Position numbers and translations under genes: made by a program
Shown here: positions 22,771 to 33,756 of the stretch, one piece after another
How positions within the stretch are numbered: position 1 is the first letter of the stretch
Layout of the letters: each line of letters begins with the position of its first letter
Notes under the pieces: generated by a model
What the model was told of the DNA's origin: nothing
What the model saw: only the letters and a program-made list of their open reading frames with translations
The model's database searches: none
Assembly (NCBI RefSeq): GCF_003286085.1
Contig: NW_020825289.1
Location: 12,710,001 to 12,774,000, forward strand
Direction: 5' to 3'
Origin: Drosophila persimilis
Lineage: Eukaryota > Arthropoda > Insecta > Diptera > Drosophilidae
Length of the DNA stretch: 64,000 bases

Positions 22771-23449
22771 ACTTCAAAATTGTCCTGTTCCTCCCTGAAT
22801 CTCTTTTGCACATGAATATTACACGACAACAAACAACAGCAATGACCTGGCAACAAAATGTACAAAGAGCTGACGTGTGATTCACACGAAAGAGCAAGGT
22901 CCGAAAAGATTAGAGCATTCACGTGGATTCTCGCAAGAGATGAAGCAATCGCCTGGCAGGGTCAGCTGGTGATGCTCTATAAGCAAGCGAGTTCTCTGAT
23001 CTATCCACACACACACACACACACCATGTTACTTATATGCGTACTTAGCCCGAGGAAGAGAAACTGTAAACCAGAGGCGTAGTATGTGTCGTCAAGTCTA
23101 TAGTTTATAGTTTTCAGTTTCACCGAAATCGGTGGTCAAGTCAACCGCGATTGTACTTAATTTTCTTGTCAAGTTTGCTCGTGCTAATTTTGTAAGCCAT
23201 AACTAACTACAAACGCTGTATGTATGTATGTATATCCGTGGATCCGCGACAAATTTTAAACTTTTTGTGTCTTTTGGAGAATGTGAAACGATAATTTTAA
23301 ATGTAGTTTTAAACAAATAGTAAATACGATTACAAATACAAATACAAGACCACCCAAAGTTATCTGTTGTCCTTACTATCGGTTTATTACAATCTAAATA
23401 AATAATTGTATGGGGGAGCGTTAAATGACTACGCGCGAAGCGATCGAAC
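22771..23449. other. Convergent 3' UTRs of ttd14 and PIG-O
   Basis: The stretch between two convergent genes has a CA repeat at 23006-23024 and AT-rich sequence with poly(A)-like signals (AATAAATAAT at about 23397, on the plus strand). No gene seen. Confidence 0.5.
23006..23024. repeat. (CA)n microsatellite
   Basis: CA run in the ttd14 3' region. Confidence 0.9.
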
Positions 23450-26400
23450 CTACTGCGTCTTGGGCTTGTTGATGCGCTTTATAAGAGTGTCCACTGCACG
23501 ATTGATGCGCAGCAGCAGAACATATCCTACCATGAGAGCCGGCAAACTGACAAAGGTGGCCAGGGCCTCGTAGATAAAGCGCGGAGCAAAGATTTTCCAC
23601 ACCATTAGATGCCGACAATGTATAGTGCAGGCGAGCATCGCACAGAAAATCTGAGATAAGAGGGAGAATAGATTAAATGTAGGGCCAGATTATATAGAAT
23701 GAGAATTAGCTCCAACCTTGAGACCCTGCAACATAAAGAATTGCGTGGCCAGCTTGAAGCCGGCCCCCAGAAAGACATCCTCATACTCGTACAAAGTCAG
23801 CTCGCCACGCGTCATATCGAAGCCCACCGCCTCATTGGCAATATCGGACATGGCAGCTGCTGGGTCAGTTTTGCTGCCACTGCGGCCGCTGTTACTGCAG
23901 CTCCGAATGAGACTGGGAAACAGCGCGAAGAGCGAAAACGTCTCCGTGCTCAACAGGGCATACATGCTGAAGAAGAAAATTGGGCCACAGAAGGTGTTCA
24001 GAATGACCAGGGCACCGGAGATTATGTTCGACTGGCCAATGCCACTTGTGCGACCCACAAAGGCGGCGCGCCAATCGATCTGCGACAGCGTTGTCTGATG
24101 CGACGTGGCAAAGAAACAGAAGTGGGCCAACAGGAACCAGCCCACCAAAGCGGTGAACGTCGGCTGCACACAGCTCTCTGAAAGAAAATTGTCTTCTTTA
24201 GTGACACATCCAGCCATCAATCAAATCAATCACTTACCAAAGCTGGTGGCAGTTCGATACCGTAGGATCCCCTGAACACTGAGCAAAATGGCACCAACTG
24301 CCACACAAATCACCAGACCGATGGCGGCCCGCGGCTCCAGCAAAACGATCATCATCATAGCCAGGAATATGCCAAAAGTAATGGTGATCGAGGAGTAGAC
24401 GGTGGCCAGTCCATAGACAATGGGTATTTCGCTGCGTCGCTCGGCATCGTCGTCGCCCTCATACATGCGCTTCATTTTCTTGAATATCTCTGGTACAATG
24501 CTGTCGTGTCCGTTGACGGTAAGAATGTTGGGGTTGCGTGGTGGCAGCACGAATGTCATTAGTGGAGCCCAGCTTAGCACGATGATTTGCAACAGGAGCA
24601 GTCCGTAGATCACCAAGGCCATGGCATCGATGTGAGTGCGTTGTATGTTCTTGATGGAGCTGTTGGCAAGCAGCACGTGGCCGCCAGCGCAAATGGAGGC
24701 TACCGTCGGTCCGTAGCGAGCCAGCAGCACGTTCGGCGAGCTTCCCGTCAGATTGCCGCAGGAGCGCAGATACAAACGCGTGAGCGTTGTGTAGATCACA
24801 ATTATAACAACAGCCAGGATGTAGGTTTTTCCTGTACCCGGTTTTTTGATTGAGAAACCCGGGGTATTGCTGGTGGCAAAGTCCGTGCAGTTGCCCTGCT
24901 CCTCGCGACAGCGGAAAAGCGTGTACGCAAAGCGTATAAAGCAAATTGCCAATATGCTGGCCAGGATCAGCCTCAGAGCGGTCGAGCGCAAGAACTGGGA
25001 TGCCTTGAACTTATTCCTGAAATCGAAGCGGGCACTGAGCTGTAGGAGCTCGTAGGATAGCAGAAGAATAACGGCCACCAGGAGGTAGGACAAAATCTTC
25101 GCTTCCTGAATGACGAAGCTATTTGAGAAGAACACGGCCATGATGGAAAAGAGCAGCAGTCGCGTGGGCATGTGTCCGAAGCGTCTGATATTCGCCCAGT
25201 TGCTGGCTATGTTGGTCCAATGCTTCAAGGTGTAGAACGACAATATGACGGTACTAGTGATGGCTGTGAAGAAGATCACGCCGTGCTCTTCTGTCTTAAA
25301 GGAGAAATTCTTGTAATAGCGATATCCAAAGACGCCCGCGGCGAGATTGAGGAGGTAGGTGTAGGAAATTCCCTTGGGCTGGAACATCTTCGGGTAGTCT
25401 GCGGGGCGGGAGTTGTTGATCAGAAGAAAGGCGAAGAATATGGGCAGGAAGCAGAAGAGAAGGCCCTGGGACATCTGCGTTGGTTCAAACTTGACCCAGA
25501 TCTCGCGGCAGGTGCTCAGAACATCACGCAAATTGGTGTTCAAGTCCCGCACAAACGACTTGTAGGCTACCCCATTGTAAATGGTTTGGACTCTGTGGGT
25601 GAGCAGTATGAACTCCGTTTCCAGCTTGTCCATTTCCTGAACGTCGAATGTTCGTTTGTTCTCCATGGCATACTTGAAGAAGTAGCGGTAGATTTGCTGA
25701 GCGTTCTGCCAAGCATGCAGGAGAAGGGTTTGGAACTTGCTCAAATGGGGCACTGCCACATCGGGAACGATGTTGAAATTGATCAGCCCCAAGTTGGAGT
25801 AGGGTATGGGCACGCCCAGTATGGCCGCCAGTGTGGGAACCAGATCAATCTGGAACACGAGACAGTTAGCAACATATCATTGTGACGTGTGCCAGATTAC
25901 ATAGCTCTTCGCTTGTCTTATCTCACCTGCTGCAGTGTTTCGCTATCAGAGCCCGAATCGCTTCCAAAGAACTTATTTTGCTTGGAGTAGGCAAACAAAA
26001 GGGCATTCGTTTCGTCATCAGTGTCGCCGCCGTGATCTCCGGATGCTGTCATGCCATGGTCGCCCATCACCAACAACGTGGTATCGTTGTCCATGCCATT
26101 TACCACCGAGCTGTAAATGCAATATTAAAGATTATATTCATCGAATTGGTGTCCTGTGACCAGTATTTACTCTATGATCTCATTAATTTCGGTTAGCTTG
26201 CGCGCCATCTCCTCGTGCAGGGGTCCATGCTTGTGTCCGCAATGGTCCACGCCCAGAAAATGGGCAATCAGCACTTGCCAATCGTCGCTAACCAACTCCT
26301 TGGGCAAGTGTTTCATTATTTGATTGTCAACGCTATCCAGGTCGAATATATCGAAGCTGGGATACGAGTAGGCACGCTTAAAGCGGCGAGGGTACAAATC

Positions 26401-27017
26401 GGTCCAGGTACTGTCGCCCAAGAACACCAGCGGCAGATCGCTTTTAACTATCTGATCGATTACATTGTCCTCGTTGATCTCGGGCGAAGCAAAGTTCGAG
26501 CCAATATCGATGAACGTGGGCAGGCTGCCGGTTGTTAGGCCCTTCAGGCGCTGCAACGTGGTGGTGGGTGGGTCCGCCTTAAACCGCATAAGGCGCGACT
26601 GGTCCGGACTGCGCTCCAGGAGCTGCTGCAGCACACTCAGTTTATTCTCATAAGGCAACGGTTCGGTGATGTTACTTTTATAAAGGCCAAATTCATATTT
26701 AAGCGCATCAACGACTAGGATAATGACTTTGGACTTTTGTGGAAGACATAAGTTGGACGAGGCATTGACGTCCTTAAAGATTTCGTTCACAACCTCAGGC
26801 GTGAGCACATACTCCTGCAAATGACACCACATTACAGTAAAATCCGAGAGGTTTCTCAGGCTATACTCACATCATTGGGGTTCGTGGAGAGGCGGCGGCA
26901 AGTGCTCGTTTCCGTTTTGGAGACGCGGGCCAGCAGAAATCCACGGGAGAACAACAATACTCCGCTGCATATCAAAAAGGCCAGCCAAATGAGCACGAAC
27001 AAGTACGTGACGTTCAT
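23450..27017 (-). CDS. PIG-O: GPI ethanolamine-phosphate transferase 3 (PIG-O)
   Basis: Six exons: 27017-26871, 26814-26171, 26110-25927, 25849-24238, 24177-23717 and 23650-23450, giving 1082 aa (human PIGO is about 1089). In the ER membrane this enzyme, with PIG-F, adds ethanolamine phosphate to the third mannose of the GPI anchor. One N-terminal membrane segment (YLFVLIWLAFLICSGVLLF) is followed by a lumenal alkaline-phosphatase-superfamily domain. That domain has VIILVVDALKYEF, the nucleophile region DPPTTTLQRLKG, the metal ligands in HFLGVDHCGHKHG, and GDHGM...GDHGG. About a dozen hydrophobic segments fill the C-terminal half. It corresponds to CG12263. All introns are GT-AG and phases fit. 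Confidence 0.93.
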
Positions 27018-28205
27018 CTTTCCGCCGCAGTTTCTTGACTAACTAGACTAAGCATGTACATACAAGAGTTTGTATGTACAGGGAAGCTAATCGGCATTTA
27101 GAACAATGCCGTACTCGATGCCTGGTCTGGCCTGTTCTGTTCTCGGGACGGGACCAGTTTCCGCTCTATAAAACTATATATTTAATTAATTGCACTTTAA
27201 TTTGAAGCCGCACGTAGCCGATCCGTTTTTAAATTCTATGCATCACGACGCGTATTCTTTGGCTTTTGTTTTCATTCAAAATTCGTCATTTATTTTCTTA
27301 CTTTGTGGAATGGAACACTTTCCACCCTGTCGAACAGCTGATGACATAATGCAGCTCTGATGCGGTAGAGTTGCCATTGCCATCAGAGCTACACACCAAT
27401 TGGCGGGGTTTTTGAAATGGAAACCATTTTGGGCGCTTTCGTATTGAGGCAAACAATATTGCATTTATTTAAAGATTTCATACACATATAGCAAATCTTA
27501 GACCAGCAGTAGCAACAAATTATGCGTGCATGTGTGTCTTACATTATCGTGTGTGTGTGTGAGTCGTAAGCTCTGATCTGATCGATTATTCAAATATATA
27601 TTTTTAAATAAATCTAAAATTTTCTCCTTACAGTATGCGCCACCTAACCATGGATGCAAAACCCTAGAGAATAAACAAAAATAAAATTTAAAACAAATAT
27701 ACATGTGTATACATATATATATTTTCTTCTACAATGGTTTTTTTCTGTTAAAGATTAATAAGTATTGAAAAAGATGGGAATGAAGAGGTTCCGTTCCCCT
27801 CGAATCCTCAGTGCGGGGGGTTGTTTAGTTCTTTACACATACACTTAGTCTGATAGGTATAGTATATATGTATATGAATGCAGCAAGTTCTCCACTCCAC
27901 TCCACTATACTCCGGTTAAAGTTGAAAGCATTTATGCTCGATAGTACTCGATTGTGTCACACAGATATAAATATATGCAATGTTATAATATATACTCCTA
28001 AGGGCCAAACATTTTCAATATAATTTGACACACATACACATGAAAGAAATAATTAAATTCTGGTTAGATTTAGGCGTAGACACAATATCGCAATTGTTAG
28101 ATAAGTGGTAGTTGGTGTGTTGGTGTGTTTGTGGCTTGTGTTTTTTGCTCTTCTTTCTTTTATAGTTTAACGCGTGCTGTTGTTGGTGTTCTGTTCCCAT
28201 GGAAT
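27018..28205. other. PIG-O upstream region and CG5174 3' UTR
   Basis: The first 250 bp upstream of PIG-O are likely its promoter. The rest, up to the CG5174 stop, is AT-rich with TCCAC repeats (27892-27906) and GTGTGT tracts, and is probably the CG5174 3' UTR on the minus strand. No exon recognised. Confidence 0.45.
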
Positions 28206-30421
28206 CTATTTGGTAAGCGAGTCTGTGGGTGAATTCAGTCCCGAGGATGTGTTGTTCTCATCCATAGCGTCTGGGAAACTGGATACCGAACCCGAGCGGG
28301 ATGTCACCTTGGTCTACAAGAGAACAGAAAACCGAGCAGTTGTAGTAACAAGGTGTGGAAACAAATCCTCAAAGAGATGTTTGTATACAAGCAATAGAAA
28401 TAAACCGATAAAGTCCCAATCCAAGTACTGTCTACTGTATAGTGTGGAGTGATTGTGAGATGTGTAGAAGAGACATGCAAAACTCCTCCGAAACAGTGTT
28501 AAGTGTGGAAAGGGAGCCAAATCGAATGCGTAAAGAGTATGAGAGATGTATAACAGACAGATATATAAAAATAGTAGTTACCGCATGAGATTGGCACATA
28601 AAATTGTTGTGTTCATAGCTTACTTTAACGTTCTCATAGGCAGAGCCAACTGAAGCTTCGATAGAACGCATCGACTCGGAGTTTTTCATTTGTGACAATT
28701 TCGACGTAATGCCACTGGTAATGCTGCCGAACACCGAAGCGGTCTTCTCGCCCGTAGTCTTTAGCACCGATTCGGTGCGCTGGTACCTGGTAATGCATAC
28801 GAGTAAATAGAAAAGCGGATCGGATTAATCATTACGAAAATCATAGGCAGATCAGAGTCACAAATTGGGGTTTAGTAACAAACAGGCGTGAGATGTTAAA
28901 GTTGTGTTAAGGGAAGCACATGAAACACATCGTTTATCGTTAGTGGGACTCCCATAGAGCCGTGCGCGAGTCGAGTCGGCATTAAACACAATTACTTACA
29001 GAGGTGCCTCGTGTACGGCTTTAGCAAAAGTGCCCATGCTTTCTTCCACCGATTGGTAACTAAATAAATACATGTTTTGTCATTTAGCATGGTACCGAAA
29101 CAAAAGCATGATTAAAAATTAAATTAAATTTTGTAAGTCGGGTTAATTGACGGCTCTCGTCGGCGGAATCATCATCCTCCCATCTACGACTTACACAGTG
29201 CTCTCTTTGATGTTCTTCACGCCCTGATTCATGTCATCTGTGAGCTCCTTCCAGACGGTGATGCCCAGCTTGCGCTTGAGATCCGAGGCATGACGCGTCT
29301 TCGAGGCCAGAACAGTGCGCAGCGTGTTGATTTCCTCCTCCACACGGGCCAGTTCCTGCAATGGGGAATCAGTTTTAGGTATGAAGTACTTTCAGATCCT
29401 TCTCTCGCCATTCACCTGACTCCATTCGGCGCGTCGCTGCTCCTTCTCCTCCGTGCTGAGCGCGGCAAATTCGGCGGCAATTTCTGCTGATGCCACAGAA
29501 GCTGCTGGAGATGCTGGCTCCGAAAGGTTGGCGCTGTTATCTGTGAGTGAACAACACTCGTTAATTATATCGAATACTCAGAGGTCAACCTAAGCTGCTT
29601 CCAATCTGACTGGGGGCATGTGCAAATAGAAGCGTTGTCTGCGAGAAGTCTTTATGTACCTCCTTGGAAAGCCACTTCCTCAAACACTTTGTCATAGGCT
29701 GTGCATCGAATTTTGGTGTTTTTTTTATACGTATATACATTATGAAAGGCATGAGTTTCTGTTCGATTAGTTGGTTCTTTGGATGGTTTATACTCACAAA
29801 CTGTCCAGTTGAAAGGCAAGCGAGGAAGAGAGGCAGAAAAGTTAGTCAGATTAGTCACGGCTTGGGATTGATTGGGAGAGAGGGAGCATGCGAAAAACAA
29901 AACCAGAACCAAAAACCCCCCTTGAGACCTAGTACCGCCCAGCCAAACGCCTCATTACCTCTGCCGCTTTGGCCGCTTTGACCGATGCTGAGAAACCGCT
30001 TGTAGTTATCGCTATTCGATATCTTGGCCAGATACGGTTTCGAAAAGTCTATGAACGTGACCTTAACGTCTCGCATTGTACGCTTGGCAAAGAACCTCAG
30101 GCGAAAGCGTTTCGCCATCGATGACGAGGGCGCTTGATTGGCCAGTTTGGGGCCCACAAACTCGGTCTCCACCGCCTGAAGCTCCAGGGTGTTGGCGTAG
30201 TCCGAGTCCACGTCGTAAAAGATTTGATCGAGGGTCAGGTTTCGCAGATATAGTTCGGCCTCGGTTTCGGCCTCCTCGTACCAGTCCGAGTCCGCACCCA
30301 GTGCCGAGTCGTCGTCCTGGTCCTGGTCGAGCGAGGGCGTTGTGGTGAGTTCATCGAGGCGCGGCAGGTAGGGGTCCTCGATGAACTCCAAGCTAACGGG
30401 CTCGGGCTCCGACTCGCTCAT
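28206..30421 (-). CDS. CG5174: TPD52-family protein, long isoform
   Basis: Six exons: 30421-29959, 29540-29416, 29355-29195, 29059-29000, 28786-28624 and 28313-28206, giving 359 aa. The C-terminal 200 residues are a tumour protein D52 domain. It has the coiled coil ELARVEEEINTLRTVLASK, then LGITVWKELTDDMNQGVKN, the optional YQSVEESMGTFAKAV block, and EKTASVFGSITSGITSKL. TPD52 proteins are cytosolic adaptors in vesicle traffic that dimerise through the coiled coil. The first exon gives an isoform-specific acidic N-terminus (SLDQDQDDDSALGADSD) not found in vertebrate TPD52. The exon at 29059-29000 is 60 nt and may be a cassette, as in mammalian D52 genes. Confidence 0.87.
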
Positions 30422-30884
30422 TCTGCGTTGTCGGTGGTCTGTTTCATCTCTAAGAAGCACTTTCTCTATCGCGAACGTGGCACGGTGTCGTGTATCACAG
30501 TTTAAAAGTAAGCGTCGAGCACATTTTCTCGTTTCGCTTGTATCCAGTTGTGTTCTCTGCTGAGGTTTCAGTTCTCATAAATACATGGCTGGCTTGCTTG
30601 CTGGTTTGCTAGCGTTTTCTGGTGATTTCCTCGACCCGCCGCGCGCGGGATTGAGCTAGTTTTGGCTTTTGCTAGCTGTTTCGATCTGCTGGCTTCCGCG
30701 CTCTTCTGCGGCAAAACATTGACTGAGTCGGGGCTTTTGAGCTCGACTCAACAATTGGTAGCAGCGGAGCCTCTCAGGCCTGGCTTTGTCTGCTTGTGGC
30801 GTTTCGTGTCAGCACGAAAGACAAGCCACAGAAAAAGAGCGCAAAGGCAAAGTAGGAACAACAGCAGCAGCCACAAGCCACAAT

Positions 30885-30907
30885 ACACACACACACACAC
30901 ACACACA
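30885..30907. repeat. (AC)n microsatellite in CG5174 intron 1
   Basis: AC run of about 23 bp between the two alternative first exons. Confidence 0.9.
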
Positions 30908-31641
30908 AACACACACATGCAGCGGCAGTGGCACTCTGAAGCGGCCCTAGGTCTGGTTTGTTGCCACAGCCTCCACCCTCCCCTCCCTTGGCCAACCATC
31001 CAGAGTGGTGCTGTTGCTCGAATCGATCAACAAGTGGCAGCGAGTGGTTCGATACTGAAACAGACTGCAATTTTCTGCTGTGGCATCGCTGCAAGCAAGT
31101 CCCCATAATTAAATTGCTACTGAAAACCCGATCAAATATACATATATCCGAGGAGGCGTTTCTGCAATCAGTTCCGCCCTTTCGACGCCTCCCCCACTCC
31201 GCCCACACGCTACGCTGACTTTTCCGGAACGACAGAATATTGTATTTGTATTTCACTGCCACGTATGCCATGCAATGTTTACACGCCGGCGTCAGTCTCT
31301 TCTCTTGGCATTTGGAACGACTCCCACGAGTTCTGCTCCGAGAATTGCGGCAGAAAAGTCTTTCTCCCAGTGACAGCGCTGCATGCCAACAAAAACATGA
31401 CTCATCCAGCATTTCCTTGGAGCCACTGGCAGCTACGGCCAAAGCCAAGACCTTGCTTGCCCCAGCTTATGAATTTTCAATGGGCTCAATCAGAGCAATT
31501 TCTATACTTTGGTCAAAGTCGCCGACTAATTGGCGGTGGCCCAAACAAAGGTGTCCCAATCAGAAGAGCTGGCCAACAACCACACCAAACATGTGCAACG
31601 GCATCATACTGATAATATTGAGAGCAAAGGGACACACTTAC

Positions 31642-31651
31642 GATCCTCCAT
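31642..31651 (-). CDS. CG5174: Alternative first coding exon of CG5174 (short TPD52 isoform)
   Basis: ATGGAGGATC followed by a strong donor GTAAGTGTG. It is phase 1, as is the first exon of the long form, so it joins the exon at 29540 and yields a 208 aa protein starting MEDHNSANLSEPASP. That is the normal TPD52 length. The ATG context (AGCAATGG) is acceptable, and DRE/CGATA promoter motifs lie 120 bp upstream. Confidence 0.65.
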
Positions 31652-31770
31652 TGCTGCGATGACTGTTGTAGCCTTTTCTTAATTTGAACCTTTTTAATAA
31701 ATAGCAAACTTTAGCACTTGTCGCTTAATTTTTAGTTGAAGAATACTTTTTGTTTCTTGAGCTCCAGAAC

Positions 31771-32002
31771 TATCGATATATTTGTTGACGTATCACTGAT
31801 GTATACCTGTGATGTCGATACTCCAAGTGTTCCATCACTATGCCTCAGGAATATTTAAAAAAGAAAAACACTTTGACTGTTAATTAAACGTCGTGTCGAA
31901 TGGAAGCACCGAATATTCCACAAACTCTAACAAGATTATATAAACAAGCACAGGAGGGATATAGTATACATATAAGTAACGCACGAATATCGATAGTCGA
32001 TA
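31771..32002. promoter_or_regulatory. Paired CGATA/DRE clusters (BEAF-32/DREF-type)
   Basis: A full DRE TATCGATA lies at 31771-31778, CGATA at 31816-31820, a second TATCGATA at 31988-31995 and CGATA at 31998-32002. The two DRE cores are 217 bp apart. This fits the DREF/BEAF-32 housekeeping promoter type, here upstream of the short CG5174 first exon. The function is inferred. Confidence 0.5.
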
Positions 32003-33260
32003 CCATTTTAGGCGAGGACCGTTGCCAGATCGTTGCCAGGGGATATGGAAGAAAACAGAGAATTCAACTTTTAAAACTTTTTATTTCAAATGACAAATAA
32101 CTGCTTTGAAAATCGTGATCTTTGCCTTTCAGCTGGGCCATGCCATTTGCATTCGTCTCATTCATTTGATTTTTGTCCGTTAATATAGGAAAATATATAC
32201 ATTTACGTTATTTCTACGTTAGATTCTTAGGATACTAATATCAGGTCTGTTCTTCTTGGTGTTGATTTTTTTTGTTTTCTTAAAGAAACGGAAAAAGTAA
32301 GTTGTTTAAACAAAGCGCAGGAAACTAGGGAACAAAAGTTGAAATAAAGATACATGAGTGTTTACATTTTTTATATGGTTTTTTGTTTTTATTGAATAGT
32401 AATGGTAAAAAATTAGAATTTTTCTCATACTTTGTGTTTCAACTGTCAAATAATGCACGGGTTGTATGGGTATATGTCGAGAAAACAGCCGACACTCGAT
32501 ACAAGGTATTAAAAAGTGCTCCTCTCGCGGACACACCGCATCGCATAAGTTATTTTTTAAGTGGGGAAACATACATATGTCGAAAACAATTTAATATAAA
32601 TCAAGAAGATTGCACAAAATTAAAATGTTGGTATTCATTTTGAAATGTGAGTGGGGGTTTGGTTTTGTGTGTGTGTGTGTGTTGTCGTTTATCAGATAAC
32701 GCCGGTTATGGGAACAGCAGGAGCAGGAGCAGTAGGAAGCAAGTGGGGAAAATACAGTAAATTTAATTCATAAGTGTATATTTTGTTGTTCAAGCTATTC
32801 GTTATTCGTCCTCGTCGCTATTATCCCCGCTTCCTCTCTGGCCCTAAACGAAAAAAACGTTTTTACAATATAATCAATCAACGCGTTCAATCAATCATCA
32901 TCTCTTTCGAACAAAAATATAACAACTAGTTCGGGCTGGCAGAAAATGGGAAGGGAAGCAACGATTTTCAAAACGAACGAGAGAGTTGTGTATTGTATTA
33001 TCAGAACAATTACGAGATAGAGAATAGAAGATAGAAAAGAGGAGCGGCGAGTGTAAATAATTAACATTTTATGCTTACAATTATTTTCGTTCTTGACCGT
33101 GCGTAGTCACTTTCAATTGAATTAACAAATCATTTGCTGAGCTTTCTGCTTACTTTAGGGCTTCAACTAATTTGAATATTATGTGTTGAAAATGAAACAA
33201 ATGGTTACATAAAAGAAAGTGGCAATTAAGTGTTACATATTATGTATATTGTGGCCATGG

Positions 33261-33284
33261 CCAGGACCAGGACCAGGACCAGGA
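33261..33284. repeat. (CCAGGA)n repeat near the Dp1 3' end
   Basis: Four copies of a CCAGGA unit. Confidence 0.85.
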
Positions 33285-33756
33285 TCTGGCCAGGCCAGCC
33301 AACATACATTGCAGGTTACGGGGCAACAGAACCTTGGGCGCCTGAGTCTGTCCGGATTTGTCTGTCTGTTTGTTTTGTATTCTATGTTGAATAAATGCAA
33401 TTTTATGATTGTGGGCGATTGTGTGTGTGTGTGTCCTGGTGTGTTCTTGTGTGTTTGTGGTCGTGCTTGTGTTGATTCTGTATCAAATAATACAAAAATA
33501 GTTTCCTGTTTTGTCATTTGTCTTCTTCAATTAACCTGCACAAATTGCGTTGTAGAAAAGCTCCTAGGAGACAACCTATACCGTTTTGACACTAGTTTTC
33601 GACTAACGTGACGAGACGAGACGGTACGAGACGCCCGCACGACTTCTGCTGTTCCGCTGCTCTCTTCTCTGCTCTCCGCCCGCTCCAGTTCCAGTCCCCG
33701 ACGCACCACAACGGGTAGTATTGCTTCTGCTGCTGGGGACGCCTGCCCCGAACCAG

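Larger units (their letters stand above)
31652..33756. other. CG5174 upstream promoter and Dp1 3' UTR
   Basis: From 31700 to 32010 there are paired CGATA/TATCG motif clusters and DRE sites. The remainder, AT-rich with GT repeats (32667-32685, 33420-33435) and a CCAGGA repeat at 33261-33284, is probably Dp1 3' UTR and spacer. No exon is supported. A 66-codon frame at 31900 overlaps the motif cluster and has no coding features. Confidence 0.45.

Noticed and set aside
30662..31108. Long open frames on both strands around an AC repeat
   Set aside because: Repeat-driven frames in the CG5174 intron with no coding signature.
31900..32100. 66-codon open frame starting MEAPNIPQTLT
   Set aside because: It overlaps the CGATA/DRE cluster, has no recognisable domain, and ends in AT-rich sequence. 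Chance frame.
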